Of a stretch of DNA of 64,000 nt, positions 45,447-56,500 are shown one piece after another; positions within the stretch are counted from its first letter, which is position 1; each line of letters begins with the position of its first letter. Under the pieces are notes generated by a model. It had not been told where the DNA came from and made no database searches. It saw only the letters and a program-made list of their open reading frames with translations. This DNA is from Salinispora tropica CNB-440 (GTDB taxonomy: Bacteria > Actinomycetota > Actinomycetes > Mycobacteriales > Micromonosporaceae): assembly GCF_000016425.1 (NCBI RefSeq), contig NC_009380.1, positions 1,616,144 to 1,680,143 of the forward strand. Direction: 5' to 3'. Made by a program: the position numbers and the translations under genes.

Positions 45447-46375
45447 CTCGGCTCCCCTGCCGGCGGCATGTCCGATTGTCGGCCTCCGGATGATTCCCGG
45501 GGGCCGACGTGGGCGCCCAGGCAGCGGGCGATGTCCGGGTGGAGGACAGCGCGCAGCTGTTCGAGGTCCTCGCGCGCGCCGGCGGCGATGTCGTAGCCGC
45601 GGTGGAGCCCGAGGTCAGCCAGGGTGCACCAGTGCAGCCCGAAGTCCTCGGCCTGCTGAGGTGAACAGAGCAGCAGGTCAGGGGAGCTGAGGGCTTGGGC
45701 GGCGGCATCGACAAGGGACGGTGTGACCGCCACCTGGGTCAGTGCCAGACCGACGGACTGGCCGGCCCGGGTCAGCGGGTCCCGCAGGTGTGCGACGTCG
45801 TCCTCGGGTTGGATGAGGATCCGCCGTCGTGCCTGCGCGCCGGTACGGCCGGTGCGCAGGGTCTCCAGGAACACCAGCTGCGCGGGGAAGGGGGTCCGGG
45901 AGGCCAGCCCGAGCGGCACCCGCCATACCGCCATCTCGGCCGGAACCGCGACGATCCCGGCGCTGACCTCGAGAGTCCGGCAGAGTCGTTCGCGCCCTGC
46001 CGGGTCGGCCGGCCGTACCTCCAGGTGGATCCGCTGCCGCCGGCCGGCGGCCACCAGGGCGGCCAGACGGTTGGGTGGGCAGCTGTCGGGTACGGCGATT
46101 CGCAGCGGGCGCAACCGAGCCCGCTCGGCGTCCTCGGTCATGGCGTCGGCGAGGTCGACCAGGCGGCGTGCCGTGCGCAGCATGTCCTGCCCGAATGGTG
46201 TCAACCGGACCGCCCGGGACGACCGGTCGAAGAGCCGGGCGCCGAAGTGTTCTTCCAGGGTGGCGATGCGTCGGCTGGCCACCGACTGCGGGATTCCCGC
46301 CGCGGCCGCACCGGAGGTGAAGCTGCCGTGGCCGCTGACGGCTACGAAGGCCCGGCAGGCGGCGACCACGTCCAC
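45443..46375 (-). CDS. LysR-family transcriptional regulator
   Basis: A 310-residue regulator from GTG 46373-46375. The N-terminal winged helix (F-V-A-V-S-G-H-G-S-F-T-S-G-A-A-A-A-G-I-P-Q-S-V-A-S-R-R-I-A) is classic LysR, with F-G-A-R-L-F-D-R-S-S-R-A-V-R-L-T-P following. The effector domain spans ~90-290. It is co-directional and overlapping with the serine hydrolase, unlike the usual divergent AmpR-ampC layout. It is divergent from the rhodanese gene with only 40 bp between starts. Confidence 0.9.
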   Translation of the reverse strand: MDVVAACRAFVAVSGHGSFTSGAAAAGIPQSVASRRIATLEEHFGARLFDRSSRAVRLTPFGQDMLRTARRLVDLADAMTEDAERARLRPLRIAVPDSCPPNRLAALVAAGRRQRIHLEVRPADPAGRERLCRTLEVSAGIVAVPAEMAVWRVPLGLASRTPFPAQLVFLETLRTGRTGAQARRRILIQPEDDVAHLRDPLTRAGQSVGLALTQVAVTPSLVDAAAQALSSPDLLLCSPQQAEDFGLHWCTLADLGLHRGYDIAAGAREDLEQLRAVLHPDIARCLGAHVGPRESSGGRQSDMPPAGEPR

Positions 46376-46397
46376 CCGCGGATTCTATGCGAGTGGA
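46371..46397. promoter_or_regulatory. Imperfect inverted repeat at LysR start
   Basis: TCCACCCGC (46371-46379) and GCGAGTGGA (46389-46397) are 9-bp arms with one mismatch and a 9-bp centre. The repeat overlaps the GTG start of the LysR gene and lies in the 40-bp divergent spacer, where LysR-type regulators often bind. Confidence 0.4.
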
Positions 46398-46415
46398 TGG
46401 TGTTGACTGGGCGCC

Positions 46416-47282
46416 ATGTCCGCTACCGAAAGCCTGTTGGTCGAGGTAGACCAGCTCGCCGCCGAAATGCACGGTGACGATCCGCCGACCCTGCTTGACG
46501 TCCGCTGGCGCCTGACCGGCCCGCCCGGGCGCGACGACTACGCCGCCGGGCACCTGCCCGGAGCGGTCTTCGTCGACCTGGACACCGAACTGTGCGGCCC
46601 GCCCGGTGCTGCCGGCCGGCATCCGCTGCCCGACCCCGCCATCCTCCAGGCCGCGCTCCGAGCCGCCGGCGTCCGGGCCGGCCACCCGGTCGTGGTCTAC
46701 GACGGCGGGGACGGCATGTCCGCGGCCCGCGCCTGGTGGACGCTGCGCTGGGCCGGCCACCGGCAGGTACGCCTACTGCACGGCGGTCACTCCACCTGGG
46801 TCGCGGCGGGGCTGCCCACCTCCACCGAGCTACCCACACCGCGCCCCGGTGACGTCGAGGTGCGCACCGGTTCCCTGCCGGTGCTGGTCGCGGCCGAGGC
46901 CGCCCGGCTGGCAGCGGCCGAGGAGGGGACGCTGGTCGACGTCCGGGCCGCGCCCCGATTCCGGGGGGAGACCGAGCCGGTCGATCCGGTTGCCGGACAT
47001 GTGCCGGGTGCGGTCAACCTGCCGGCACCGGAGTACGTGACCGAGGGCCGCTTCCCCACGGCCGACGTGCTGCGAGAGCGGTTCGCCGCTGCCGGAGTGG
47101 AAGCGGCCGAGCCGATCGGGGTCTACTGCGGCTCCGGCGTGACCGCCGCACAGGCCGTCGTCGCCCTGCATCTGGCCGGTCGCCCGGACGTCGCCCTCTA
47201 CGTCGGTTCCTGGAGCAACTGGGTCGCCGACCCGTCCCGCCCCGTCGCGGTGGCACAGAAGCCCGGGGCAGCCCCGGCCTGA
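46416..47282 (+). CDS. Rhodanese-type sulfurtransferase
   Basis: A 288-residue, two-domain rhodanese; ATG 46416. The N-terminal inactive domain (L-L-D-V-R-W-R-L, G-H-L-P-G-A-V-F-V-D-L-D-T-E-L) has V-V-Y-D-G-G-D-G where the cysteine would be. The C-terminal domain has L-V-D-V-R-A-A-P-R-F-R-G and the active-site loop C238-G-S-G-V-T-A, which fits thiosulfate or 3-mercaptopyruvate sulfurtransferases. It moves sulfane sulfur to cyanide or thiols. It is cytoplasmic. Confidence 0.93.
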   Translation: MSATESLLVEVDQLAAEMHGDDPPTLLDVRWRLTGPPGRDDYAAGHLPGAVFVDLDTELCGPPGAAGRHPLPDPAILQAALRAAGVRAGHPVVVYDGGDGMSAARAWWTLRWAGHRQVRLLHGGHSTWVAAGLPTSTELPTPRPGDVEVRTGSLPVLVAAEAARLAAAEEGTLVDVRAAPRFRGETEPVDPVAGHVPGAVNLPAPEYVTEGRFPTADVLRERFAAAGVEAAEPIGVYCGSGVTAAQAVVALHLAGRPDVALYVGSWSNWVADPSRPVAVAQKPGAAPA

Positions 47283-47401
47283 CCCCACGCCACCGGTGGT
47301 CACCACGTCTCGCCGGTACCTGTTGCCCACGTCGCGCCGACACCGGCGGCGTGGGCAACGCGTGTGACGGCCCGGCGGAGTCCTCGTGCGACGATAGGCC
47401 A

Positions 47402-48583
47402 ATGCCGGACGACACAGTGGTGGTGTGGGACGAGAACCTGCTCTCCTACAACCTCGGCGACCACCCCCTCGACCCGGTGCGGGTCGAGCTGACCGTCGCG
47501 CTCGCCCGAGAGCTGGGTGTGCTCGGGCGTTCCGGGGTGCGGCTGGTCGAGCCGAAGCCCGTCGACGACGAACTGCTCACCCGGGTGCACGACCCGGCTT
47601 ACCTGGAAGCCGTGCGAAACGCCCCGCAGGATCCGTTCTTCACCGGGTTCGGGCTGGGTACCCCGGACAATCCGGTCTTTCCGCGGATGCACGAGGCCAG
47701 CGCGTTGGTCACCGGGGCCACCGTCGCGGCCGCCGAGGCCGTCTGGCGGGGCACGGCACGTCGGGCGGTCAACGTGGCGGGTGGGCTGCACCACGCGATG
47801 CCCGCGCGGGCCGCCGGCTTCTGCGTCTACAACGATCCGGCCGTGGGCATCGCCCGCCTGCTCGACCTGGGCGCGCGTCGGGTCGCCTACGTCGATGTGG
47901 ACGTTCACCACGGCGACGGGGTGCAACAGGTCTTCTGGGATGATCCGCGGGTGCTCACGGTGAGCCTGCACGAGACTCCACTCGCGCTCTTTCCGGGCAC
48001 CGGGTTCCCCGACGAGACCGGCGGTGCGCAGGCCCAGGGAACCGCGGTCAACGTGCCGCTGCCACCCGGGATCGAGGACGTTGGCTGGCAGCGGGCGTTC
48101 CACGCGATCGTGCCGTCGGTGCTGCGCGCGTTCCAGCCGGAGATCCTGGTGACCCAGTGTGGCGCGGACGCGCATCGGCTCGACCCTCTCGCTGACCTGC
48201 GCCTGTCGGTTGACGGGCAGCGTGCCACCTACATCGCTTTGCGGGCGCTCGCCGATGAGCTCTGTGCAGGTCGCTGGGTCGCCACCGGCGGCGGGGGATA
48301 CGCGCTGGTCGAGGTCGTGCCCCGGGCCTGGACCCACCTACTCGCGGTGGCCACCGGTGAACCGCTCGCGCCGGCCACGCTCTGTCCGCCCGCCTGGCGC
48401 GAGCTCGCCCAGGCCCGCCGTCCGGGGCAGGAGGTGCCGTTGCGAATGACCGACGAGGTCAACCCGTCGTACGAGCCGTGGCAGCCTTCCGGGGAGCCGA
48501 ACTCGGTGGACCGGGCCATCGTGGCCGCGCGCAAGGCGGTGTTCCCGCTGCTCGGGCTCGACCCGTACGACCCGCGCGACTAG
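47402..48583 (+). CDS. acuC: AcuC-like histone-deacetylase-family protein
   Basis: ATG 47402 (M-P-D-D-T-V-V-V-W-D-E-N-L-L-S-Y) is chosen over an upstream in-frame start because the family begins there. The product has 393 residues. It has the HDAC core: H-P-L-D-P-V-R near 21, G-G-L-H130-H131-A-M, and V-D-V-D167-V-H169-H-G-D-G with the zinc ligands D167 and H169, plus T-Q-C-G-A-D-A-H-R-L-D-P-L. Bacterial AcuC removes acetyl groups from acetyl-CoA synthetase lysines. The following gene encodes a matching acetyltransferase, making a reversible acetylation pair likely. Confidence 0.9.
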   Translation: MPDDTVVVWDENLLSYNLGDHPLDPVRVELTVALARELGVLGRSGVRLVEPKPVDDELLTRVHDPAYLEAVRNAPQDPFFTGFGLGTPDNPVFPRMHEASALVTGATVAAAEAVWRGTARRAVNVAGGLHHAMPARAAGFCVYNDPAVGIARLLDLGARRVAYVDVDVHHGDGVQQVFWDDPRVLTVSLHETPLALFPGTGFPDETGGAQAQGTAVNVPLPPGIEDVGWQRAFHAIVPSVLRAFQPEILVTQCGADAHRLDPLADLRLSVDGQRATYIALRALADELCAGRWVATGGGGYALVEVVPRAWTHLLAVATGEPLAPATLCPPAWRELAQARRPGQEVPLRMTDEVNPSYEPWQPSGEPNSVDRAIVAARKAVFPLLGLDPYDPRD

Positions 48584-48662
48584 GGCCGTGTCGAGTCCCC
48601 GTCCGGTCGCGCTGACCTTCGACGACACCGGCGCGACGGCGGCCGGGAGGAAGGACGCTCGC

Positions 48663-51269
48663 GTGACCACAGGTGAACAGCCAGTGGATGTGCTGCTCAG
48701 CGATGGCACCACCGTCGGGCTACGGCCGATCCGGCCAGCGGACGGACCGGGCATCGTCGCCATGCACTCGCGTTTCTCCGAGCGCACCCGCTACCTGCGC
48801 TACTTCTCGCCGTATCCCCGTATTCCGGAGCGCGACCTGCGGCGGTTCGTCAACGTCGACCACCACGACCGGGAGGCGTTCGTCGTGCTGGCCAGCGACC
48901 AGATCGTCGCGGTCGGCCGGTACGAGCGGCTGGGTCCAGCCGCCACCGAAGCCGAGGTCGCCTTCGTGGTCGAGGATGCCTACCAGGGCCGGGGGATCGG
49001 ATCGGTGCTGCTGGAACACCTCGCCGACGCGGCCCGACGGGTCGGCATTCCGACCTTCGTGGCGGAGGTGCTGCCGGCCAACAACGCGATGCTCCGGGTC
49101 TTCGCCGACTTCGGGTACCAGGTGCGGCGTCAGTTCGCCGACGGCGTCGTACACCTGAGTTTTCCGATCGCGCCGACCGAGGCGACCCTCGAGGTGCAGC
49201 GGGGCCGCGAGCACCGCACCGAGGCCCGCTCGGTCGCCCGGCTGCTCGCGCCCCGGGGGGTCGCCTTCTACGGGGCCAGTGCCACCGGGCAGGGCGTCGG
49301 GGCAGCGGTGCTGGGGCACTTACGCGACTACGGGTTCACCGGTGCGGTGGTCCCGGTGCACCCGAGCGCGCGGATGGTGGCCGGGCTGCCCGCGTACCCG
49401 TCGGCCGCTGAGGCGGGCCTGCCGGTCGACCTGGCGGTGGTGGCGGTGCCGCCGGCGGCGATGGAGACGGTCGTCGCCGACGCGGCCGGCGCCGGGGCGC
49501 ACGGCCTGGTGGTGATCAGTGCGGGCTTCGCCGAGGCGGGGGTTGACGGCGCGGTCGCGCAGCGCCGGCTGGTTCGGGCGGCGCACGCGGCGGGCATGCG
49601 GATCATCGGCCCGAACTGTTTGGGGATGGCGAACACCAGCACCGAGGTACGCCTGAACGCCACGCTGGCCCCGCGGCTGCCGATCCCCGGTCGGGTTGGT
49701 CTGTTCAGCCAGTCCGGTGCGTTCGGGGTGGCCCTGCTGGCCGAGGTGGAGCGGCGGGGGCTGGGGCTGTCCAGCTTCGTGTCGGCCGGGAACCGGGCCG
49801 ACGTCTCCGGCAACGACCTGTTGCAGTACTGGCAGGACGACCCGAGCACCGACGTGATCCTGCTGTACCTGGAGACCTTTGGTAATCCCCGCAAATTCGC
49901 CCGACTGGCCCGGGGCATCGGACGGGAGAAGCCGATCGTCGCGCTGGCGCCGTCGGCCCACGCCTTCGATCTCGGCCCCTTGACGGGCCTGGATGAGGTC
50001 ACGGCCGGTATGGGTGCGGCGGGCCCCAGTGCGGCGGGCCCGGACGAGGCCGCGGTCAGCGCGCTCTTCGCCCAGTCCGGGGTGATTCGAGTGGATACCG
50101 TCGCCGAGCTGCTCGATGTCGGCGTGCTGCTGGCCAACCAGCCGCTGCCCGCCGGGGACCGGGTGGGGGTCGTCGGTAACTCCTCGGCGTTGACCGGGCT
50201 GGCCGCCTCCGCCGCCGCGGCGGCGGGGCTCACCGTCGCCGACGGCTACCCCCGCGATGTCGGGCCAGACGCCGGGGCGGCCGACTTCGCCACCGCTCTC
50301 GGCGCCGCCGTGGCCGACGACGGGGTGGACGCGCTGGTGGCGGTCTTCGCCCCACCGCTGCCGGGCCAGCTACCCGACGCCGAGGCCGACTTCACCTCGG
50401 CGCTACCCGCGGTGCTCGCCGGCGGCAAGCCCACCGTGGCGACGTTCCTGGCCGGACGCGCCCCCTCCGGCGTGCCCGCGTACCCGAGCGTGGAGGAGGC
50501 GGTGCGTGCCCTGGGGCGGGTGACCGCGTACGCCGGATGGCTACGTCGCCCCACCGGCGCGCACCCTGAACTGTCAGACGTGGACCGGCACGCGGCCCAG
50601 GCGGCGCTGCGGCCGGAGACGTTCGACCCGGCCGGGCTGCTCGCCGCGTACGGGATCAACGTGGTCGAGTCGGTGCTGGTGGCCTCGGAGCGGGAGGCCG
50701 TCGAGGCGGCGCGAAAGCTAGGCTACCCGGTGGCGATGAAGGCCGCCGCCCCCGGCCTGCGGCACCGGCTGGACCTTGGCGCGGTCCGCCTTCACCTGCC
50801 CGACAAGGCGCGGGTACGACGCTCGTACACCAGGATGGCGGCGGAGTTCGGTGCGGAGGTCCTGGTCCAGCCGATGGTTCCGCCCGGAGTGGCCTGTGTG
50901 GTGGAGCTGGTGGAGGACCCGGCGTTCGGGCCGGTGGTCGGCTTCGGCGTGGGGGGTGTCGCCACGGAGCTGCTTGGTGACCGGGCCTGGCGGGCGATAC
51001 CGCTGACCGACCGCGACGCTGCGGAACTGGTTGACGAGCCCCGTGCGGCCCCACTGCTGCGGGGGCATCGTGGGGCGGCGCCAGTGGACCGGAAGGCCCT
51101 GGCCGAGTTGCTGCTGCGGGTCGGGCGGCTCGCCGACGAGCAGCCCCGAGCCCGCACCCTGACGCTGAACCCGGTGCTGGCCCGGCCGGACGGCTTGTCG
51201 GTGCTGCACGCCAACGTACGGCTCGGCTCCGCTGCCGTGCGCCCGGACACCGGCCCTCGCCGCCTGTGA
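48663..51269 (+). CDS. Lysine acetyltransferase PatA-like: GNAT + NDP-forming acyl-CoA synthetase domains
   Basis: The start is GTG 48663, with GGGAGGAAGGA at 48645-48655; an upstream GTG (48588) lacks a site. The product has 868 residues. The N-terminal GNAT domain spans ~10-165, with the acetyl-CoA loop Q-G-R-G-I-G-S. From ~195 there is a CoA-binding Rossmann domain (V-A-F-Y-G-A-S-A-T-G-Q-G-V-G), then succinyl-CoA-ligase-like domains (G-L-F-S-Q-S-G-A-F-G), and an ATP-grasp domain from ~653 (Y-P-V-A-M-K-A). The GNAT-first order matches Streptomyces lividans SlPatA, the reverse of Salmonella Pat. Such enzymes acetylate acyl-CoA synthetases. It is 79 bp downstream of acuC, so writer and eraser are adjacent. 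Confidence 0.9.
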   Translation: MTTGEQPVDVLLSDGTTVGLRPIRPADGPGIVAMHSRFSERTRYLRYFSPYPRIPERDLRRFVNVDHHDREAFVVLASDQIVAVGRYERLGPAATEAEVAFVVEDAYQGRGIGSVLLEHLADAARRVGIPTFVAEVLPANNAMLRVFADFGYQVRRQFADGVVHLSFPIAPTEATLEVQRGREHRTEARSVARLLAPRGVAFYGASATGQGVGAAVLGHLRDYGFTGAVVPVHPSARMVAGLPAYPSAAEAGLPVDLAVVAVPPAAMETVVADAAGAGAHGLVVISAGFAEAGVDGAVAQRRLVRAAHAAGMRIIGPNCLGMANTSTEVRLNATLAPRLPIPGRVGLFSQSGAFGVALLAEVERRGLGLSSFVSAGNRADVSGNDLLQYWQDDPSTDVILLYLETFGNPRKFARLARGIGREKPIVALAPSAHAFDLGPLTGLDEVTAGMGAAGPSAAGPDEAAVSALFAQSGVIRVDTVAELLDVGVLLANQPLPAGDRVGVVGNSSALTGLAASAAAAAGLTVADGYPRDVGPDAGAADFATALGAAVADDGVDALVAVFAPPLPGQLPDAEADFTSALPAVLAGGKPTVATFLAGRAPSGVPAYPSVEEAVRALGRVTAYAGWLRRPTGAHPELSDVDRHAAQAALRPETFDPAGLLAAYGINVVESVLVASEREAVEAARKLGYPVAMKAAAPGLRHRLDLGAVRLHLPDKARVRRSYTRMAAEFGAEVLVQPMVPPGVACVVELVEDPAFGPVVGFGVGGVATELLGDRAWRAIPLTDRDAAELVDEPRAAPLLRGHRGAAPVDRKALAELLLRVGRLADEQPRARTLTLNPVLARPDGLSVLHANVRLGSAAVRPDTGPRRL

Positions 51270-51327
51270 CGCGAGTCCGATCCCGGCCAGGGCTGGGAGT
51301 GGACGGCTCAGACGTCGGCCGTGCTGG

Positions 51328-52326
<999 letters not shown>

Positions 52327-52461
52327 CTTTCGTCTCTCCCCGTATCCACGTCTGTGCCGTGAACCGGCGCGGTTCCGCCGGTTGACAGTTAGCTTGGTGT
52401 GCAGGGCGTGAAACGGGAGTGAGGCGCAATCCCGCCGGGGCCGGATTCGGGGTGCTCGTGG

Positions 52462-53442
52462 TCACACCCAGCCTTCTCGTGCGGCGTACCAACCAAGCTG
52501 CATTCGGGACGCTGCCCCGGCGAGGTCCATCAGGTGGCGCAGACGCCGTTGCAGGGTACGCAGCGACAGGCCGAGCTGGCTGGCCACGACCGGGTCGGTG
52601 AGCCCGGCCAAGAGCAGGGTCAGGATCTGGCGGTCCAGTTCCGTCGGGGTGTCGACGTCGCCGTCGGAGTCCTCGCTCAGCGTGCTCGCCGCCGACAGGG
52701 TCAGCGGGTGGGCGTCCCGCCACACGGCTTCGAACAGCGCGTCCATCGCGGTCAGCAGGCCGGTGCGATGCAGTAGTACCGCACCGGGCTCACCCTCGGC
52801 TATGGCCGCTAACGGGACCAGCGCCAGCGCGGCATCAGCGAGGATCAGCTTGATCGGTAGGGACTCTGTCACCCGTATCTGCACACCGTCGCGGAGGGAC
52901 TCCAGGGTCTCCGCGACCACGCCTGGCTCGGCCAGCGCCGGCCGGTCAATCACCACCCGGAACCGTACGCCCTGTCGCACCGCGACCGACTCCACCGTGT
53001 TGCTGCCCGGCGGTACGGCGACGAAGGGGGCGGTGACGAAGCTGCGAACCTCCCGCTGGGCGGCGTGCTGCACCTGGGCGAAGCGGTGGCGGACGGCGTC
53101 GACCCCGGTGACCAGCTCAATCAGTTCTCCGATGGTGCGCCCCGCGGTCGCCCCGCGATACTCCTCCGCGAGTGTGACGAGGGCCAACTCCGCGGCGCGC
53201 AGTGCGGACTGCTGCTCGCCGATCAGCGCCCCGAGCGCGACCGCGGGCGGTGCCACCAAGAACGCTTCGTCGGAGCCCTGCTTCGTCAGGCCGCGGTCGG
53301 TGAGGCGGGACAGCGCCGCCGCCACGGTCGAGAGGGGCATCCGCAGCGCGTCGGCAAGTTCGACGGGGTCGGCCTGACCTCTCCGGACGAGTAGGTGGTA
53401 GACCGCCTCGTCGTCGGGGCTGAATCCCAACACGCCCAGCAT
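52462..53442 (-). CDS. TrmB-like / LuxR-type transcriptional regulator
   Basis: The start is ATG at 53440-53442, with GGGAGG about 9 nt upstream; the open frame extends further but crosses the terminator of the neighbouring protease gene. The product has 326 residues. Residues ~5-65 form a TrmB-like winged helix (F-S-P-D-D-E-A-V-Y-H-L-L-V-R-R-G). The middle is a ligand/PLD-like region, and a C-terminal LuxR-type helix-turn-helix (L-T-D-P-V-V-A-S-Q-L-G-L-S-L-R-T-L-Q-R-R) covers ~275-310. This two-ended architecture is frequent in actinobacteria. Its position just downstream of two secreted subtilisins suggests it may control them (inference). Confidence 0.85.
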   Translation of the reverse strand: MLGVLGFSPDDEAVYHLLVRRGQADPVELADALRMPLSTVAAALSRLTDRGLTKQGSDEAFLVAPPAVALGALIGEQQSALRAAELALVTLAEEYRGATAGRTIGELIELVTGVDAVRHRFAQVQHAAQREVRSFVTAPFVAVPPGSNTVESVAVRQGVRFRVVIDRPALAEPGVVAETLESLRDGVQIRVTESLPIKLILADAALALVPLAAIAEGEPGAVLLHRTGLLTAMDALFEAVWRDAHPLTLSAASTLSEDSDGDVDTPTELDRQILTLLLAGLTDPVVASQLGLSLRTLQRRLRHLMDLAGAASRMQLGWYAAREGWV

Positions 53443-53530
53443 GAGTGGCTGCCTCCCTCGGCCCGCTGCGGCCTGGGCATGAGCCACCCGGATGCACCTG
53501 GAACGGTCGTCCGCGCTGGCCAGGGGCCCC

Positions 53531-53569
53531 GGCGGGGTCCCCGGACGATACCGGTCCGGGGACCCCGCC
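53531..53569 (-). terminator. Terminator after first S8 protease gene
   Basis: GGCGGGGTCCCCGGAC (53531-53546) pairs perfectly over 16 bp with GTCCGGGGACCCCGCC (53554-53569), loop 7 nt. It is directly downstream of the protease stop on the minus strand and has a twin downstream of the paralogue. Confidence 0.88.
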
Positions 53570-53576
53570 GGCCACT

Positions 53577-56500
53577 TCATCGCAGGCCGTAGGCGCGGAT
53601 GATTTCCTGTCGGATGGCGAAGCCGGTGTCGGTTTGCGCGGCGGCGCGGAGGGCGATGAAGCCGTCACGGTTCTTGGGCAGTGTCAGGGTGCCGGTGTGG
53701 CGGTCGTTGTCACCCGGGGTGAGGGTGACTGGTTGCCAGGTGGTGCCGTCGTCGTAGGAGACCTCGAGCTCCACCGCGGTGATGGTGCCGGTGCCGGAGC
53801 CGCCGGGCTGTGGTCCGGCGGTGATGCTGATCTGTTGGCGGGAGCCGGCTTTGACGTCGCCCCGCAGGTCGGTCTCCAACTCGTAGCCGAGCTGGAGCAG
53901 GGTGAGCGGTTCGGGGGCGCCGTCGGCGTCGTTGGTGCTGGAGATGAAGTCCCACTCGGTGTGGGTACGGGTGGACAGCCGCCACTCGTCGGCCGGGCGT
54001 GACGCGTCCAGCACCAGCCGGTACGGCAGCGTCTCGGCCGGCACCTCCTTGTTGGGCAGATAGGAGTAACTGGTGTTCTCGTACAGGAGTGTGTCGCCCT
54101 GGTAGAGCTTCATGTTCATCGGCACCGAGCCGTACCTGATGCTTCCGCCGTGTTCGAGCTGGGTGCCCGACGCGCTCCAGGCCTGCACGTTGAGGGTCAT
54201 GTAGTCCTGGTATCGGCTGTTGCCGACGCTGTACCCGCGGCCGAAGGCGGGTCGGACGGCGGGCGCGAACCAGTCCTGTCGGGTGGTCGTGCCCTTGGCG
54301 TACGTGTTGATGAACGCCCGGTCCTCCCAGTCGCCCTGTTGATGACTTTCGTGCCAGTCCGTGTCCGGGGTGACCCACTCGGTCCGGGTGCCGGGGTGCC
54401 ACTCTGACTCGGAGCTCCCCAGCGCGGGGATGAAGGTCAGGTCGTAGCGGTAGCCGGAACCTTCGGTGTCCTGGACGGCGTGGTAGCGGTTGTCGATGCG
54501 GGCCAGGTCGTGGTGGCTGGGGTGGTAGGTGAGGGGTTGGTCCGGCACCTGCTCTGACCAGGACTGGGTCAGGTCGTAGATGGTGTCGGGGTATTTCTCC
54601 TGGCTGACTTTCAGCGGCAGCGTCCCGAATTCGGCCAGTTTGGCCAGTAGCTTTCCGATGTCACGGTGGATGCTGGCGACGGGGATGGGCGATTCGCCGA
54701 CGTACTCGTAGAGGACTCCGGGGTTGTCGTTGACGACCAGGAGTAGTTCGGCTCCGGCGGCAGCTGCGGCGGCGGCCCGGTCGGGTGCGCTGACCTCGTC
54801 GCTGCGGGTTACCACGGCGATCCTGCCGTCGACGTCAAGGTCGGTGTAGTCCTTGGGTGCGCCGGTGCCGGCGTAGACGGGGCGTAGCCACTGTTTGCCG
54901 GTGGTGATGGTGCTGCCGGGTTGGACCACGGCGTCGATGGGGAGCAGGCCGAGGGCGCGCAGGCTCAGGACCGGCTCACCCTTGCGCCACCGAGCCCCCA
55001 TGGTGAACGAACTCTCGGTGCCCTTCTCGGTCGGCAGGACATACAGGTCGTCATACCAGATCGGAACTCTGTAGGCAGAACGGAAACTGTCAACGCCGGC
55101 AAAGTCGACGGCGTAGTTGAGAGTGCGCTGTCGGTCCTCTGTGCGTCGAGGAGCGGTGGTGTCGAGGAGTCGGGCCTTGCGGGCATCCAGTGTTACCTCG
55201 GCCGGCTTGTCCAGCACGGTCTCCGGGGCGACCAGCAGGGCGAGGCCGAGGGAGTCAGCCCGTTCACCCGGAACGTCTACCGTCGTCTCGACGGTGTAGG
55301 TCCCAGGTGAGAGGCGCAAGATCCGTTCACCATCGACGTCGAGGTACCAGGGGAACAGCTCGCCGGCCTTCTTCACCGCGACACGTGAGTTGGTGGGCTG
55401 GCCGTTGTGGTCGCGGATCTTGATGGTGAGGTCGTAGCGTTCGTCCTCGTTGACAAGGCCGAGTGCGGTCCGGGTGATGGCTTCGCCGGTGGTGGGGTTG
55501 GTGCCCGTGAGGTAGCCGGTGTGTTCGCCGATGCCGGCTGCGTGTGGGTCACCGGTGACTGGGATGTTCACCTGGCCTTCGGCTGGGATGGTGATGGTGG
55601 GGGTGTCGAGGGTGAATGCGTCGCTGCCGGTGGTGGTCAGGTTGAGGGTGACCGGGGTGGTGCTGGTGTTGGTGAAGGTGACCGGCTTGGTGACGGGGGC
55701 GTCGGTGGGGTCGTGTGGCCAGTCGAAGAAGCCGAAGAATGCGGAGCCGGTGGCCCGCGCGGTGCCGTTCACCGCTGCCGCAACATCCAGCCGTCCGGTG
55801 CCGACCTGATAGGGGGTGTAGCTGTCGCTCAGAGCCTCGGCGCTGCTCATGAGGGCGTCTTTGAGCTGGGTGTTGGTCCAGTTGGGGTGTTGTTGGGCGA
55901 GGATGGCGGCGGCTCCGGCCACGTGTGGAGCGGCCATGGAGGTGCCGTCGAGGCTTTGGTACATACCGTCGCCGGGGCTGTGTTGGGAGCGGGCGGCGTT
56001 GATGGCGACACCGGGTGCGGTGAGGTCGGGCTTGAGCGCTCCGGTCCCGGTTAGTGGTCCGACGCTGGAGAACCAGGCGAGTTGGTCCTGTTTGTCGACG
56101 GCGCCGACCGTCAGCGCACTGGCCGCGGTGCCGGGTGTGCCGATGGTCGTTCCGTTGTTGCCGGCGGCGATGACGAAGAGGGTGTCGTGCTGCGCGGAGA
56201 GGGCGTCCACGGCGAGGGTCATCGGGTCGAGGCCGTCGGTGCGGGACGAGTCGCCGAGGCTCATGTTGATGATGTCGGCGCCGGATTCGGCGGCCCACTG
56301 CATGCCGGCGATGATCCAGGAGTCGTAGCCGATGCCGTTGTTGTTGAGGACTTTGCCGATGATGAGGTCGGTTCCGGGGGCGACGCCGGTGTTGTCGTTG
56401 TTGGAGGCGGCGCCGGTGCCGGCGATGGTGGAGGCGACGTGGGTGCCGTGCCCCTGCGGGTCGGTGGGGTCTTCGTCGGGGACGAAGCTGACCGTGTCCT

